Origin: Pithys albifrons albifrons
Taxonomy: Eukaryota; Chordata; Aves; Passeriformes; Thamnophilidae
Assembly: GCF_047495875.1 (NCBI RefSeq)
Contig: NC_092458.1
Span: 109,122,227 to 109,186,226, forward strand
Direction: 5' to 3'
Length of the DNA stretch: 64,000 bases
Positions 61,590 through 64,000 of this stretch are shown here, piece by piece. Numbering within the stretch: the stretch's first letter is position 1; each line of letters starts with the position of its first letter. Under the pieces are notes generated by a model. It had not been told where the DNA came from. It saw nothing but the letters and a program-made list of their open reading frames with translations, and searched no databases. The position numbers and the translations under genes were made by a program.

Positions 61590-63962
61590 TATCCTCATTG
61601 GTACTTGGAAGAAAAAGAAAGACTATTTCCAAATGATACCACTATATTTGCTGATACTGATGTCTTCTTCTCTTCCTTCCTTTCATGATAGTCTTTAAAA
61701 AATTAATATAAATTTCTCTTTGCTCCATGTGCTGCTTGAATATCACATTTTTGCTTCTGGTGGGAGTAGAAGACAAATAGTATAAAAATGAGACACAGCT
61801 AAATCTAAGTGAAAAATCACTTATTATTTCTCTGTTGCCTTTCATTTACTGCCACTTTAAGACTCTTTTTAAAAGTAATCTCCTAGTGTAGTAAGGAGAT
61901 GCAAAGAGATGCATTGCCTAGAAAGCTTCTGGAAAGCTGTATGAGGTAAGCTTGTCTGAAACTAAGAGCCATGCAGATTTATAACTATGGAATTATCTCT
62001 CATTCTCTGTTTCTGTGAAGTGCATGTTACCCATGTAGAGTTTCAATAGTAAGGATACAATCTGGCCTATCTGTTTATGAGCTAGACAAATACACAACAA
62101 CAGTGAAGATTTACAGGAAAACTATCTAAGCCCTGACACTATAAAAAAGAAAAATGTGTGCCTTTCCCACTGACAGTTAATACTGGTGATGAGAGACTTG
62201 AGAACTTGGGAAGATAAAGGAAGCTCTTTGGAAGTTGAGAACTGAAAGCCCAGGTTGCATATGAGAAGATTGTCGGGGTATTTTAGGAAGTGACTAAATG
62301 CTGCCCATATCTTTTTAGGAAAGAAATGGAGACATCCTAAGCAGTGACTAATAGAAAACAGTTAAAAAAATAAATTAAAAGAGAGGAAAAAAAGAGGAAA
62401 AGGCAAACAGTCTATGAGAATGAGAGAACTGTGGCAAGCAAGGAGGCTGTTGGTGGACTGACTGCTCTCTGAGGTCAAACTAGAGCACAGAGAACATAGA
62501 TTGAAGAGATGAGTAATGACTAGTAAGAGTTAAACATGATCTCTTTGAGCCCCAGCAGGAAAACTGAGCAGTAAGGAGCACTGACAAGCTGAATCCCAGA
62601 GTCTGAGGAGGTAAGCAATGATGATGTCCAGATCAAGGAAGAAAATGGAGCATGATGTGAAGCCCATGGTAACACCTGAGATACAAATGAGTGTCCATTT
62701 TAAAACCACAGGTACAACAGGTGATGAAAATGCTATTCCTAATGACGGCTTCTGCAGTGAATATTTGGTGTATGAGGGGAAAAGTAACAATTTTCTGTTT
62801 TGAGACAGATCTTCAAGTTAGTAAATGGGAATAAGCACAGCTTATACTGCAGTGCCTGAAGAGTAGGTTATCTTCAAGAACTGTGTTGTGCTGTAGGAGG
62901 ACCATGACTGAAGATAAATTCGTAGAGTCTCCTCAGAGAAAAATGTTAATAATTTGATGGATAAGGTTTATTTTTTTAAGTAATTCAAATACAATTTGTA
63001 CACACTTGATGAATTTAAAGCTTCTGTCCATATAAATAGGTAAAAATAAGATTTTACTATTAGCTCAATGAGTAGTGTGGGAAAAGATGCTGTTAGCTCA
63101 CTTCTCTCCCTCTTCTGCACAAATCCAGGGAAGTTATATCCACTAAAATGACCTGTTACATCAAGAACAGTATTAGTTATATATAGCACGCCTGGAGTTA
63201 AACCTGTGTGCAAGAATTTTGGTAGCTAAACTAAAACACTTTAAATGAAAGAAAGAAAATTGACATGTAGTGATTGGTATATCCACCATTAAGAAAAAAA
63301 AAAGGTAGGAATTCTACATATTCTAATGTTTTAATTAAGAAAAGTTTTTTTTCCAGAACTTTTCTAATTTGAATTCCACTGTGCTGTCAGGGTTGAGGTT
63401 TTTTGTTGTTTGGTTTTTTTTTTTTTAATGAAAACCGCATCTACCTATTTTACAAGGTTCAGATTGACTTTACCTAATCTGTCTGGATTGCTAGAGGTGA
63501 TGAAATGACTGAAGAATAAAGCAGCTGGAAATCCTTGAATTAATTGTTAAGCACAGGCCCATGGTAGAACTTGAAATCTCCATTTGAGTAAAAGTTTTGA
63601 CATAAGAGGGGAGACCTCTATGGAAACTCAGATTTCCACAGTTTTACAATGACTTTTGGAGGAACAGGTGTCCTGTTTTGATGCATAACTGGAGACCACT
63701 GTTATCCATGCTGATACTTCCATTGCTTGGTGGAACAGCACTAAAACCTGTTGTGCTGTCTTTTTTTTTGTCACTTCTCAAATCCTTGGAAGGTGCATTT
63801 TCTTGGTGCTAATTTTAATCTAAAATTTCATTTTATTTGCTGAAATAAAATTTTAGTATATCTAGCTAAAACTATTGCTTCAATTTTCAGTGGGGAGGTT
63901 TTTATTTTCCACCACTTGTTAGCAAGGGCATCTAGAATGAGAAAGCAGCATCTTTATCCTTC
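61590..63962. other. AT-rich DNA, no gene recognised
   Basis: No exon or repeat is recognised. It has short A and T runs near 63,290 and 63,417. Confidence 0.45.
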
Positions 63963-64000
63963 TTGAGCAGGGAGGTTGGACCAGATGACCCTCTGTAGTC
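63963..64000 (+). mobile_element. CR1 LINE fragment, cut by the window edge
   Basis: The last 38 bases read TTGAGCAGGGAGGTTGGACC, then AGATGACCCTCTGTAGTC, which matches the CR1 3' UTR start in sense orientation (the '...GGGTTGGACTAGATGATC' block). The rest lies beyond the window. Confidence 0.82.

Noticed and set aside
1..64000. tRNA, snRNA, rRNA genes and CRISPR arrays
   Set aside because: I looked for paired A and B boxes (GGTTCRANNCC), known snRNA starts and spaced direct repeats. Only the decayed SINE-like pair near 17.9 kb appeared. CRISPR is not expected in this type of genome.

Overview
This window looks like vertebrate nuclear DNA from a bird, probably a songbird. The support is several CR1 LINE fragments with avian-type 3' ends (ATTCTATG-like tails and the 'GGTTGGA...GGGACC' signature), solo retroviral LTRs of passerine type, long AT-rich single-copy stretches, and one sharp CpG island. 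The bird call is strong. The songbird call rests on remembered LTR style and is weaker. No protein-coding exon could be recognised with confidence: the open frames on both strands look like chance frames, repeat-derived frames or GC-rich frames inside the CpG island.

Layout. 1-9.8 kb: AT-rich non-repetitive DNA. 9.8-10.5 kb: two CR1 fragments tail to tail. 10.5-14.3 kb: no recognised feature. 14.3-15.2 kb: a minus-strand CR1 split by about 470 bp of unrelated DNA, followed at 15.8-16.2 kb by a probable LTR remnant. 16.2-23.5 kb: single-copy DNA with a possible fossil tRNA-derived SINE near 17.9 kb. 23.5-24.3 kb: a solo LTR carrying a 40-bp tandem repeat, with a 5-bp target duplication. 27.36-27.85 kb: a solo LTR with a perfect 6-bp target duplication. 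29.5-29.9 kb: a (TA)n tract and a compound GGAC/GGAT repeat. 30-49.6 kb: a long gene-free stretch with one weak pseudogene candidate near 35.4 kb. 49.6-51.2 kb: the CpG island. 51.2-64 kb: AT-rich DNA with three more CR1 fragments, a T40 tract, a (TG)n tract and a third solo LTR.

The main functional landmark is the CpG island. On the minus strand it holds a TATA box, a GA-rich tract, a predicted short leader exon with a 7-codon upstream ORF, and a good GTGAGT splice donor. The simplest reading is a promoter with a non-coding first exon, transcribing leftward into a large intron that would cover much of 1-50 kb. I could not identify the gene. I found no evidence of a novel coding system; the most useful leads are the promoter architecture, the LTR internal repeat, the split CR1, and two unexplained long open frames.
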